Assembly (NCBI GenBank): GCA_032209605.1 | Contig: JASFXZ010000111.1 | Location: 204,584 to 268,583, forward strand | Direction: 5' to 3' | DNA from: Mactromeris polynyma | Taxonomy: Eukaryota; Mollusca; Bivalvia; Venerida; Mactridae | DNA length: 64,000 nucleotides | Part shown: positions 12,019 to 22,500 of the stretch, piece by piece | Layout: the number at the start of each line of letters is the position of its first letter | Position numbering within the stretch: position 1 is the first letter of the stretch | Translations under genes and position numbers: made by a program | The notes under the pieces: generated by a model | The model's database searches: none | What the model saw: only the letters and a program-made list of their open reading frames with translations | What the model was told of the DNA's origin: nothing

Positions 12019-15000
12019 GATGGACAGGAGAAGATAACTCTAAGATTCTCGTTATTGAATATACAGGGCCTTGTCTCAAAACGGAATAATAAACTGAACA
12101 GTCCTGAATTAATGTCTGTGTTCAATAAAAGTGATATTGTTCTACTTACCGAAACATGGTCTCAAACGTTTCTTGATTATTGTGTCGAAGGATTTGATTG
12201 TTTCCCGTTGCATAGATTGTGTCATATTAACAGTAAAATGAGTTCTGGTGGAATCATGATTTTTGTTAGGAATGCTTTTATTACAGATGATATTGTATTT
12301 TACAAAGACTCTGATGATCTATTATGGTTAAAATTACAAGCTAATCATTTAGGATTAGTCCATGATCTTTATATTGGTTTATGTTATGTTGTGCCCGAGG
12401 GAAGTTCCCGTTATAATACGTATGATGAAAATATTTTTGACAGATTAATGAACTCAGTTGCACAAATTCATAGCGTTACAAATGGTGAATGTAATCTTAT
12501 TCTATGTGGTGATTTTAACAGTCGCACGTCGACATTACAAGATAGCGTACCATATGATAATATGCATGAAGTATTATCAGATGTTGATAATTATGTATCA
12601 GACATCCATATAAAACGTTTTTCTCAAGATAAATGTACTAACAGTAACGGTCAATTGTTAATTGATATGTGTAGACAGACAGGTTTGAGAATACTAAATG
12701 GAAGAGTAGGAGATGATTTTGGTGTTGGTAAATGCACCTATGTAGGTCATAATGGAACAAGTCTTATAGATTATGTCTTAGCTTCAGAACGTATGTTCGA
12801 ATATATAAATACGTTTAGGATAGAAGATCCAAATGTTTTATCTGATCATTGTAATGTACATTTTGTAATAGAAAATATGGTATCTTGTTCCAACAAACCT
12901 GTACCAAATCAAGATATGTATGACACTGTTGATTACAGATTTGTATGGGACAGTACTCAACAAAAACAGTATGTTTCAGAACTCAGTAAAATACATGTTC
13001 AAGATAAATTAACAGATATTGTAATTTCTTTAGAAAATGATGATTGTGTAAATCAAAATGATATCAATATGTATGTAAATAACTTTGTAAACATTGTTGA
13101 TAATGTTGCGTCCCCACTTTTCAAGAAAAATTGTAAGCCGAAATTTAAAACGAATACAACTGGTACCTTTAGCAAAGAATGGTATAATGAAGATTGTAAA
13201 TCAAAAAAGAAACAGTTTAATCAAGCCTTAAACGAATACAGGTTTTTGAAATCGGAAGAACATAGAATAAATCTTGTGAGCGCAAGAAGTCAATATAAAA
13301 GAACACTAAGACATAGCAAATTAGAACATGATAATAGACACACTAAACATCTTGAACAATGTCGATATAAAAATGCAAAAGCATATTGGAATATGTTAAA
13401 ACAGTCCGCTGGAATTAAGGTACAGAAAAACAATATTAATATGTCATGCTTTGAACAGTATTTTGAGAGCATCAACAACCCATCTGATCATTTTTTTACA
13501 CCAGATGAGGATATTTTATATTTTAATGAACGCATAGTAAACAATGAATTCCAAACAATGTTTAATGAATTAGACGACAGTTTATCTGTAAATGAAATAA
13601 TGCATGCAATCAAGCAACTGAAATGTGGCCGAAGCGCGGGACCGGATAGTATGTTAAATGAATTTTTAATACATGGTAAAAACCAATTGACACATTGTTT
13701 ACATGCAATATTCAATAAAGTGTTTAATACTGGTATATTCCCGGACAGCTGGTCCGAAGGTTTCATAGTACCGTTACATAAAAAGGGCAGTATTAACAAC
13801 CCAAATAACTATAGAGGTATTACATTGTTGAGTATTGTAGGCAAGTTATTTTCTCGCATTCTTAACAATAGACTTGACAATTGGGCAGAAAATTATTTTG
13901 TTTATGTCGAAGCCCAGGCAGGATTTAGAAAGCGTATGAGTACTACAGACAATGTATATGTTTTACATGGACTTATATCACATATGTTAAATAAGAATGA
14001 CAAGCTGTATTGTGGTTTCATAGATTTTAGCAAAGCTTTTGATTATATTGTTAGACCAAATTTGTGGCATAAACTTATACGACTTGGAATACGCGGGAAA
14101 ATGTTAAATGTTATTAGAAGTATGTACGAATGTATTAAATCAAGAGTTAAAATCAATAATGAACTAAGTGATCATTTTGATTGCATGCTAGGCGTAAGAC
14201 AAGGGGAATGTTTATCCCCATTATTATTTTCATTGTTCCTTAACGATCTAGAAGAAACCCTCTTTTTAAAAGGATACGAAGGTATTGATACCGATATGTT
14301 GAAAATATTTTTACTGTTATATGCCGACGATATTGTTTTGTTTTCAAAAACACAGCAAGGTCTACAAAAAGGTTTCGATATTTTATTAGAATATTGTAAT
14401 AAGTGGAAACTGAAGGTAAATGTAGAAAAATCAAAAGTGATGATTTTTAGAAAATCAGGAAGTTTATCTAGAAATACGGCTTTTACATATAATGGTAATA
14501 ATATCGAAGTTGTAAATACATTCTCTTACTTAGGTATCGTATTTACTGCTGGTGGATCTTTTAATCAAACACAAATAACTTTAGCGGGGCAATCGAGAAA
14601 AGCAATTTTCAAAATAAACAGATATTTATACAATTTCACAAATATTGGAATAAAACATAGATTAGAATTGTTTGACAAATTAGTTTTGCCAATACTTAAT
14701 TATGGTTGTGAAGTCTGGGGTTTTCATACGGCTAGTAATATTGAAAGGGTACATACACAATTTTGTAAACATATTCTTGGTGTGAAACGAGTAACACAGA
14801 ACGATTTTGTATACAATGAATTGGGCAGACATTCTTTAATTACCGGTCGATACCTAAAAATAATTGTTTATTGGTTGAAAATCTTAGAATCTGCTGACAA
14901 CAAAAACGTGAAAATCGTTTACAAAATATTAAAACGTGATACTGAACTCATGCCTACCATTACAAATTGGGCAAGTAGGTTGCGGGATTTATTGTCGTCC

Positions 15001-15510
15001 TTAGGATTCTACGAAGTATGGTATTTTCAAGGTGTCGGAAATAAAATCAGATTTATAAATTTAGTTAAACAAAGACTTAGGGACAATTTTTTGCAAGTTC
15101 TGAATACGAACATAAATAATTCATCTAGAGCATTATTTTATCGGGAATTGTGTATTGACCTTAAATTAAAAACATATCTTAGTGTCATTACCAATCAAAA
15201 ACATAAAGTCGCATTAAGTAAATTACGAATGTCTTCCCATCGCCTACTTGAAGAAACTGGAAGATGGCATAAGCCAAGTAGAATCCCATTCAACGAGCGA
15301 AAGTGTATTTTATGTAATAAGTTAGATGATGAGTATCATTTTGTCATTGAATGTTCATTGTTAGATGAACTAAGAAAACAATATATTAAACCATATTTCT
15401 GGAAGAGACCATGCATGCAAAAATTTATTGAATTAGTTACTAGTGAAAATGAGATGATTTTACGGAAGTTAGCATGCTTCGTATACAAAGGCTACGACTT
15501 GAAAGCATGA
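12019..15510 (+). CDS. LINE ORF2: AP endonuclease and reverse transcriptase
   Basis: An uninterrupted frame of about 1,160 codons follows the ORF1 TAG. It starts without a nearby ATG, reading 'LRFSLLNIQGLVSK', the expected start of an APE-type endonuclease. Endonuclease motifs follow: 'TETWS', 'CGDFNSR' and 'LSDHCNVHF'. RT motifs are 'NNYRGITLLS', 'QAGFRKRMSTTDN', 'FIDFSKAFDY' near 14022, 'GVRQGECLSP' and the catalytic 'YADD' near 14320. Near 15304 a 'C-x2-C...H-x4-C' zinc motif (CILCNK...HFVIEC) forms the C-terminal knuckle. The enzyme would nick DNA and copy the element RNA at the target. The first in-frame ATG, at 12112, lies inside the endonuclease and would drop the catalytic Asn motif, so normal expression probably needs readthrough or fusion with ORF1. 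Confidence 0.9.
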   Translation, partial: DGQEKITLRFSLLNIQGLVSKRNNKLNSPELMSVFNKSDIVLLTETWSQTFLDYCVEGFDCFPLHRLCHINSKMSSGGIMIFVRNAFITDDIVFYKDSDDLLWLKLQANHLGLVHDLYIGLCYVVPEGSSRYNTYDENIFDRLMNSVAQIHSVTNGECNLILCGDFNSRTSTLQDSVPYDNMHEVLSDVDNYVSDIHIKRFSQDKCTNSNGQLLIDMCRQTGLRILNGRVGDDFGVGKCTYVGHNGTSLIDYVLASERMFEYINTFRIEDPNVLSDHCNVHFVIENMVSCSNKPVPNQDMYDTVDYRFVWDSTQQKQYVSELSKIHVQDKLTDIVISLENDDCVNQNDINMYVNNFVNIVDNVASPLFKKNCKPKFKTNTTGTFSKEWYNEDCKSKKKQFNQALNEYRFLKSEEHRINLVSARSQYKRTLRHSKLEHDNRHTKHLEQCRYKNAKAYWNMLKQSAGIKVQKNNINMSCFEQYFESINNPSDHFFTPDEDILYFNERIVNNEFQTMFNELDDSLSVNEIMHAIKQLKCGRSAGPDSMLNEFLIHGKNQLTHCLHAIFNKVFNTGIFPDSWSEGFIVPLHKKGSINNPNNYRGITLLSIVGKLFSRILNNRLDNWAENYFVYVEAQAGFRKRMSTTDNVYVLHGLISHMLNKNDKLYCGFIDFSKAFDYIVRPNLWHKLIRLGIRGKMLNVIRSMYECIKSRVKINNELSDHFDCMLGVRQGECLSPLLFSLFLNDLEETLFLKGYEGIDTDMLKIFLLLYADDIVLFSKTQQGLQKGFDILLEYCNKWKLKVNVEKSKVMIFRKSGSLSRNTAFTYNGNNIEVVNTFSYLGIVFTAGGSFNQTQITLAGQSRKAIFKINRYLYNFTNIGIKHRLELFDKLVLPILNYGCEVWGFHTASNIERVHTQFCKHILGVKRVTQNDFVYNELGRHSLITGRYLKIIVYWLKILESADNKNVKIVYKILKRDTELMPTITNWASRLRDLLSSLGFYEVWYFQGVGNKIRFINLVKQRLRDNFLQVLNTNINNSSRALFYRELCIDLKLKTYLSVITNQKHKVALSKLRMSSHRLLEETGRWHKPSRIPFNERKCILCNKLDDEYHFVIECSLLDELRKQYIKPYFWKRPCMQKFIELVTSENEMILRKLACFVYKGYDLKA

Positions 15511-16016
15511 TTTTAAAATAAGCAGCTTTCGTATGTATACATGTATGTGTTTTCAATTATATTTAAAAGTAAACTTATAACATGTAAAACTTAAATACCG
15601 CCAATATCATCGTTCTATATTTTCTTTTCGATAGAACGGAAATACAATGTGGTACCAATCAATGATATATTATACTTACCAACAGTCTCCTGTATTTCGT
15701 TTCGACAGGAAACTGTGCGGTTTTTGTTTTTGTTTTGTTTTTGTGTTTTGTTTTTAATCATTCGATTTATTGAACTCTTGATAATACGTTATGTATTGAA
15801 TGAATACTCATTATCAAATTGTGCTAAGGACGTGTTTTTCATTGTACATTTATATATACATAATATGATTGTTTGAATTGTAATTATATTTATGTTACAT
15901 TGTTATAAGTAATAACATAATCTTCTCCGCATATGTTTACATATGATTGTATATATTTGTAAATATGTTGTCCTCATGGGCTGCAAGGCTTATTGGATTT
16001 TGAAAATAAAGTATTC

Positions 16017-16023
16017 TTCATTA
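16017..16023. repeat. right target-site duplication of the LINE (ttcatta)
   Basis: Second copy of the 7-mer at 11182-11188; it marks the 3' junction of the LINE with the P-like transposase relic. Confidence 0.8.
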
Positions 16024-16700
16024 TATTGTTCCTAATTCTTTCCCTACATGGGAAACATCCATACTAAAAATCATTGGCTGTGATGTCACAGGACTAGGTG
16101 ATAAAAAATTGTAGTTAAAACATGAATTTTCTCCTACACATATATGCATAAATGATCGGTTAGAAACAGCACCATCCATACAAGAGTGTATACAACTTTA
16201 AATTTGTATGTCCATAGGAATTGTACTGCTTTCCAAAACAAACCATAGAGTTCAGATGCTTGTACATTGTCAGGAACAAAATGGGCAAATGGAAAGCGAA
16301 ATCCAGTTATTCCAAGTAATAATAATTGCAGAACATGTGTGCCCAGTTTCCTACCACCATTCCCTTTCCTCAGAGTGTGACACGTATCACCTTCCTCGCC
16401 CAGATCTGTAAAACCTGTTAATTCAACCACATCTCCATATTTGTTTATTTGAATATCACTTTGAGTAGCCATTTCATCAAATAGTATACCCCCTATCATG
16501 CCTTCTTCAGGAATAGCTCTTCTTTTGGCTTCATTTATCATCCACTCGATCATGCTTTGGTCAAAGTCTGGATTTTGTTTCAGTTTATTTTTGTACAAGT
16601 TCAAAGTTGAAGACGATGGCAGAACTAAATTTTTTGTAGAAATTAAAAGGTCATAACTGTGTGGACTTGTATTATATAGTTGAAGTATGGGAAAGAAATG
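16024..16700 (-). pseudogene. P-element/THAP9-like transposase relic, N-terminal and central part
   Basis: On the minus strand, from about 16690, the frame reads 'SPHSYDLLISTKNLVLPSSS' and continues through the open stretch 16604-16134. That stretch holds 'GILFDEMATQSDI', 'GFTDLG' and 'ASELYGLFWKAV', the order typical of P-element/THAP9 transposases, where the first catalytic Asp is in the 'DEM' motif. A frameshift near 16160 moves the reading to 'GAVSNRSFMHIC', then 'IFSMDVSHVGKEL', matching the family 'DG..sNR' and 'D..H..K..RN' blocks. A further 1-nt shift gives 'RNNIMK' up to the LINE junction. A THAP domain upstream was not found. It is a dead relic, continued at 11188-10373. Confidence 0.85.
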
Positions 16701-16943
16701 TACAACCGGTGTTTAGAGCAAATCATAATTTGTATGAACAGTTTGTAAATGTTGTAGTTACATGTAACAAAAAACAGCCCATCCAAAGTTTGAACAGCAT
16801 TCGGACATACAAAATGTTGTTGAAAATATGGTGCTTCTTTCTTCCCAGACTTGTAATATTTTTCACGAACTCTTAGCTAAGTATCTGATGGTGTTACTTG
16901 CACAATTCCGCAAAGATGTAAAGTTGAAAAAAACAATGGCTCA

Positions 16944-18914
16944 CCGTAAACAAATAAAAGTATCTAAGCAAGAGCTTTGTGAAAAGAAACGGTGCTAAAA
17001 GCGTTACTAAACTATCATCAAAGAAAGGTAACAGTGCATCAAGATGTAAAAGATCATATGTGAAACATTCTCAGTCAATCCTGGAGACCTTAGTTCAACA
17101 GCAAGGTCAATCACATGAGCCACAGCCAGGCCAAGCCAAAGCCAAGCCCATCACATGAGCCACATCCAGGCCAATCACATGAGCCACAGTCGGCAGGCCC
17201 ATCACATGAGCCACAGCCAGGCCCATCACATGAGCCACAGTCGGCAGGCCCATCACATGAGCCGCATCCAGGCCCATCACATGACCCACAGCCAGGCCCA
17301 TCACATGAGCCACAGTCGGCAGGCCCATCACATGAGCCACAGTCGGCAGGCCCATCACAAGAGCCACAGTCGGCAGGCCCATCACATGAGCCACAGCCAA
17401 GCCAATCACATGAGCCACAGTCGGCAGGCCCATCACATGAGTCACAGCCAGGCCAATCACATGAGCCACAGTCGGCAGGCCCATCACATGAGCCACAGTC
17501 GGCAGGCCAATCACATGAGCCACAGTCGGCAGGCCCAACACATGAGCCACAGCCAGGCCAATCACATGAGCCACAGCCAGGCCCATCACATGAGCCACAG
17601 TCAGGCTCATCACATGATCCACATCCAGACCAATCATATGAGCCACATCCAGGCCCATCGCATGAGCCACAGTCAGGCTCATCACATGATCCACATCCAG
17701 GCCAATCACATGAGCCACAGTCAGGCTCATCACATGATCCACATCCAGGCCCATCACATGAGCCACAGTCAGGCTCATCACATGATCCACATCCAGGCCC
17801 ATCACATGAGCCACAGTCAGGCTCATCACATGAGCCACAGCCAGGCCCATCACATGATCCACATCCAGGCCAATCACATGAGCCACAGTCAGGCCCATCA
17901 CATGAGCCACAGTCAGGCCCATCACATGAGCCACAGTCAGGCTCATCACATGATCCACATCCAGGCCCATCACATGAGCCACAGTCAGGCTCATCACATG
18001 AGCCACAGCCAGGCCCATCACATGATACACATCCAGGCCAATCACATGAGCCACAGTCAGGCCCATCACATGAGCCACAGTCAGGCCCATCACATGAGCC
18101 ACAGTCAGGCCCATCACATGAGCCACAGTCAGGCTCATCACATGAGCCACAGTCAGGCTCATCACATGATCCACATCCAGGCCCATCACATGAGCCACAG
18201 TCAGGCCAATCACATGATCCACATCCAGGCCAATCACATGAGCCACAGCCAGGCCAATCACATGAGTCACAGTCAGGCTCATCACATGATCCACATCCAG
18301 GCCAATCACATGAGCCACAGCCAGGCCAATCACATGATCCACATCCAGGCCAATCACATGATCCACATCCAGGCCCATCACACGAGTCACAGTCAGGCCA
18401 ATCACATGATCCACATCCAGGCCAATCACATGAGCCACAGCCAGGCCAATCACATGAGTCACAGTCAGGCCAATCACATGATCCACAGCCAGGCCAATCA
18501 CATGAGTCACAGCCAGGCCAATCACATGAGTCACAGTCAGGCTCATCACATGATCCACATCCAGGCCAATCACATGAGTCACAGTCAGGCTCATCACATG
18601 ATCCACATCCAGGCCAATCACATGAGTCACAGTCAGGCTCATCACATGATCCACATCCAGGCCAATCACATGAGTCACAGTCAGGCTCATCACATGATCC
18701 ACATCCAGGCCAATCACATGAGTCACAGTCAGGCTCATCACATGATCCACATCCAGGCCAATCACATGAGTCACAGTCAGGCCAATCACATGATCCACAG
18801 CCTGTACAACCTGATGAATTACAATTATCCGATACCGAGGATACTAGTGATTTGTGTCAAATATGTTTCATAGACAAAGATGGTGAATTTATACAGCGCC
18901 ATCAACGTCTTTAG
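16944..18914 (+). CDS. repeat-rich ORF with SHEPQ(P/S)G octapeptides, doubtful gene
   Basis: One frame (from 16944) reads a basic, Ser/Lys-rich leader ('AKSVTKLSSKKGNSASRCKR', '...VQQQGQSHEPQPG'). A one-base shift near 17140 then puts the array into the frame that stays open to the TAG at 18912-18914. The array translates as about 70 Ser-His-Glu/Asp-Pro units. The non-repetitive tail reads 'DELQLSDTEDTSDLCQICF' and has a C-x2-C pair that could start a zinc finger. I recognise no family. A 24-bp repeat stays open by chance in any frame lacking a stop, so coding is supported only by the leader and tail sharing the repeat frame. It may be an exon of a low-complexity protein, or not a gene. Confidence 0.3.
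17105..18803. repeat. 24-bp minisatellite, about 70 units
   Basis: Units of 24 bp ('tcacatgagccacagtcagg' plus four more bases) alternate among a few variants: 'gagccacag', 'gatccacat' and 'gagtcacag'. In the first third, units carrying an extra GGC triplet ('cagtcggcaggc') are 27 bp. Because 24 and 27 are multiples of three, two plus-strand frames and one minus-strand frame are each open for more than 560 codons. Variant order suggests local block duplication, for example a repeated pair of GAT-CCACAT and GAG-TCACAG units at 18540-18780. Confidence 0.95.
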
Positions 18915-20547
18915 AGAATGAACTTCTCTTTGAATGTCAAATTTACAGTCCACATCCACACATTCTCAGGTACAAGAAAATTCGCCGGAAAAATTCCAAA
19001 AAAAAAAAAATTTAAGTTTAAATTCTGTTATTAACTGCCCTATAATGTTTGTTTGCATCATAAAGTTCCAAGTATATGCATTTTGCAACTGTGGGTTAAT
19101 TGTATAATTAAGATAGCCATCTCTACATGGAATATAAACTAGTGACATATTATATACGTAAGCGGCCAAACGCGGAAGTTCGCGATTATCCGCGGTTTAA
19201 ATATTGCTCGACTCGCTTCATTTTTCAAAGTCTCCATGTTCGACCAAATGCTACCCCGTTCAGAAGCCTACCATGTGCCCTACCGTTTTCCCCCATACCG
19301 ACCCGGGTGGTATGACGGGTGGCCCCGGGACGAATGCCCCAAGTCGCCGTGCGTGGGGTAAGTTTTTCGCATATAAACTCGTGATTAGTAGCCAGATATT
19401 ACATCAATCGCTTAAAATGATCAACTTCATGTTTTACCTGCACTGGTAAACGCAGTAAAATACAAAATGCGATCAACTGTTAACGGACACTTTGTACCGC
19501 TCCTCGTATTCGGCATTTGGCCATATTCAAAGTTTTAATTAAATTTCAAAATCGCTTAAAATCCACCCATACGTACGTGTACGACTTGTACACACGATTT
19601 AAATAATAAAGAACGCCTAAAACATTTTACATAGACGTAAAACCAAGTTTACCAATCTACATCCAAGACTGCACTGCACGAGCGTGCATATGGGATTTGT
19701 TTTCAATTTTAATTAAAATTTAAAATCGTTTCACATCCACCCCATATGCATGTCTACGTCTCATAAATACAATTTAAACGATGAAAAACGCTTAAAAACA
19801 ATTTGTTAAGACGTAAAACCATATAACATACATCTACAACCGAGAACATAAATCGACGCAGCGGACCGATATCCGATATCGCGACTAGTCGCGCTTGTCA
19901 AATCAGATCAAGCTCTGCCGTCTGGTCTTGTTTACAAATGTGTAATCGGTCACGTGGTATTTGTTCTATATATTCGCTGCGGGAATTCCGTGTTATAAAT
20001 ATCTCGGGATACCCCGGCCTACTTAATGTGTATCGTACAAAATGTACTCTATTTTTTGTGAAAAACGCATTTTTGAGCATTGTAAACTACTTTTCTCCAT
20101 GAAATATTGTGTAAAATAGAATTTAACGCAAATATTTCTCAAACATGTTTTTGGGTCGATCTGGAGTCGAGTCCCTTTATATGAAACATCCAGTTAAACG
20201 TGGCGTGACTTAATTTGGATTGACTTCTTTATTGAGTATACATGCGTGTAAAGAGGCAGAGTCCCAGAGCTGCGAGGGTGCATAGATTATTGAATGATAC
20301 GCTTGTCTCACTTTTGGCATATTATAATGAAGGTATAGTGCGTTTATCGTATACTCATTAATTTGCACGTTTGTTTCCAAGACTGCACACGAACGAAATA
20401 TCTTGTACTTTACTAATAAATTAACATTCGGTTTGATAAATTGATGAGCATCTCGGCTTGCAATAATTTTATTTGGAAAATTACTACGTAGGCAAAATTA
20501 TTTTGTATTCGAGTGTTGCTCATCTGTAAGGTAAACGACGGTCGAAA
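18915..20547. other. upstream region of the methyltransferase gene, no gene seen
   Basis: No convincing ORF. The segment at 19100-19400 is relatively GC- and CpG-rich. At 19524-19850 a block occurs twice in tandem in diverged form: the landmarks 'ttttaattaaa', 'atcgctt/atcgttt', 'acatccacc', 'gatttaaa' and 'agacgtaaaacca' repeat with an offset of about 175 bp. The last few hundred bases should include the promoter and 5' UTR of the gene starting at 20548, but I see no defined core-promoter motif. Confidence 0.5.
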
Positions 20548-22340
20548 ATGGCGCTGAAAGCGAGAAGACCTTGCAAACGTGTTTACATACGAGGATTATT
20601 CGCCTTCCTACTGGTCGTTTGTGTGATTGTTTGTTGTGGTGCAAAGATGCGGACATACTTCAGACATAGTGATGTGACATTAAGATTGTCGGACATGAAA
20701 CCGCCCGCAAGTGAAGTGCGCGCGACGTCGAAGTGTAGCAAGAGAGAACACAATTATTACGATTATGCTAAAGAGATGAAAAAAATGAACGAGGCAAAAG
20801 TTGCTGCCGATAATTATCGTCTTGTAGAGCTTATCCGGAAATATTATCTCGAACCTCCCTCGACCCAGCCGTACAATCTGGACTCTCCGGAGATGGATGA
20901 CCATTCAATGGGCCAAGCACCTATCGTCGATAGCAGACTTCACTACAAGGTAAAGTCAGATACAGGAATTAATAATAATATGTCTCTTATTTAGAGACAG
21001 CGTGATAGGTTGGACGAACAATAGGGTTGTTATTGTTATCTTTCAATGGAATTACAAAATTGCTCAGATGAAACTGTTGGGTCTTTGCCAAAACGATACC
21101 CATAAGTGGTTATCCTCAATATCAACAAAAACTCAACACAAATAAATACATTTCCTTTTTTGTTTTCGCAAGTTTCTTCTGGTACTACCATCAACGCACC
21201 GAACTGCCATCAACGCAGCAGATTGTACGTTGTGATTATGCAATATTCATGATTTTGTCAATTTATCGTTATTCATGATAACATGTTGCGTTTAAAAATC
21301 TGTTGCATTTTATAGGAATTCGGATACTTTATAGAAAGCGGGGCGTTCGATGGAGAAACTCTGTCAAACACGCTGTTTTTTTAAGAGAACAGGGGCTGGA
21401 CGGGTATTCTTATAGAACCAAATCCATGCCAGTATGAAAAACTGCTAAATAAACATCGCACGGCGTTCTCGATTAATGCATGCCTCAGCACTGAAGACTA
21501 TCCATCAGAGGTAAGTTCTATGTCGTAGGTACATAATAAAACTAGGTAATACATCTCACCAATATGCCATTGTGGCCAATATGTATGCTGTTGTATCCTT
21601 AAATACTATGTAAACTTTCAGAAGACCTATTACCCCAAAGATTCAGCTAGTTCTGAAATCTTTTGATTTTAATTTTCTTTTTTATGTTATGTTTTAGTTT
21701 CGCGTAGTATTTCTGCTGATCTAAGCAGCTTTTCTGGTCAACCAATTTCTTATATATCTTCCGACAGCAACTGACTTCTACTGATGTGAGTCATGATTTT
21801 AGCTATTATCGCTTATCAATATTACGGTAAACATATCCTACATCTGGGGATCGAACTTTCCTACCCACTAAGTTTACCAGATGAGCTCTGTTAGTCATAG
21901 ACTTTCCTCAGTGGCGACTTCCAATCTGCATGTTTTGCTGGTTGATTTACTGATAAAATTGCATTTTTCTGGATTTTCAGAAATATGTAGTTGACGATCA
22001 TCTGACATCAATGGTTATTCAAGACGAGCAGAAGACATTTCAAGGTGCCAGTAAATCATCCTACAGCGTTCAGTGCTTTCCTTTATATTCCATATTGTTA
22101 GCATTGAACCAAACGCATATTGATTATCTGAGTTTGGACGTGGAAGGGATGGAACAAGGGGTTCTGGATACCATCCCCTGGCATAAAGTCAACATTCAAA
22201 TGATGACGATTGAATACGACAAGTGGCCTGGTGGGTCAAGGTCACTCTGCAAGTATATGGAGAGAAGAGGCTATGAGTGTCTGGTAGCCATAGAGGGAAG
22301 GTTTGTGGCGGATCTTATACTGATCAAAAATGATCATTGA
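20548..22340 (+). CDS. FkbM-type (Methyltransf_21) methyltransferase-like protein, three exons, one in-frame stop
   Basis: Exon 1 is 20548-20949, exon 2 is 21316-21510 and exon 3 is 21981-22340. All junctions are phase 0 with good sites (aag/gtaaag, tatag/gaa, gag/gtaagt, ttcag/aaa), giving 319 codons including the stop. Exon 1 encodes a short basic tail and one hydrophobic segment ('GLFAFLLVVCVIVCC', residues about 16-30), so a type II membrane anchor with the catalytic part in the lumen or outside is likely. Exon 2 has the SAM-binding-type 'YFIESGAFDGE' and 'GILIEPNP'. Exon 3 has 'YLSLDVEGME'. These are hallmarks of invertebrate FkbM-domain proteins; the substrate is unknown. The oddity is a TAA at 21382-21384, where relatives usually have Glu between 'SNTLFF' and 'ENRGWTG'. 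It is either a recent pseudogene, a polymorphism or a base error. Confidence 0.8.
21836..21905 (-). repeat. tRNA-like SINE head in intron 2 of the methyltransferase gene
   Basis: The minus strand shows a D-arm-like 'gagctcatctggtaaact' followed by a T-arm-like 'gttcgatcccca' about 15 nt later, the A-box/B-box arrangement of a tRNA-derived SINE promoter. The acceptor stem does not pair, so it is not a functional tRNA. Confidence 0.5.
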
Positions 22341-22500
22341 GGAAGCGATTATAGTTTTTTGGTGACAGAAAATTACACCGTGCGACTGTATGTGTTACAG
22401 GTACAAAGTTACAAAATACGATACATGACATTGCAATAAATAAGGCACAGGCTGTCAAGTGAACTTGTTTCAAAAAGTAGGAGAAAAGTAGGGAAAAAAA

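Larger units (their letters stand above)
11189..16016 (+). mobile_element. non-LTR retrotransposon (LINE), 5'-truncated, inserted in a P-like transposase
   Basis: A 4.8-kb element carrying an ORF1 tail, an intact endonuclease plus reverse transcriptase ORF2, and a roughly 500-bp 3' region ending 'gaaaataaagtattc' without a poly(A) run. Boundaries come from the flanking 7-bp duplication ttcatta and from continuity of the interrupted minus-strand transposase. The 5' end lies inside ORF1, which is typical of target-primed insertion that stopped early. The long intact ORF2 suggests a relatively recent insertion. Clade assignment among L1-, Tx1- or I-related groups needs a phylogeny. Confidence 0.88.

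Noticed and set aside
16661..16876. 71-codon plus-strand ORF
   Set aside because: Overlaps the antisense of the P-like transposase relic and lacks any recognisable domain.
17107..18798. 563-codon minus-strand ORF of HVMGL/HVIGL repeats
   Set aside because: It is the antisense of the 24-bp minisatellite, open only because the unit is a multiple of three without stops in that frame.
17155..18873. 572-codon plus-strand ORF of HHMSHSQA repeats
   Set aside because: Alternative frame through the same minisatellite; it has no non-repetitive coding support.
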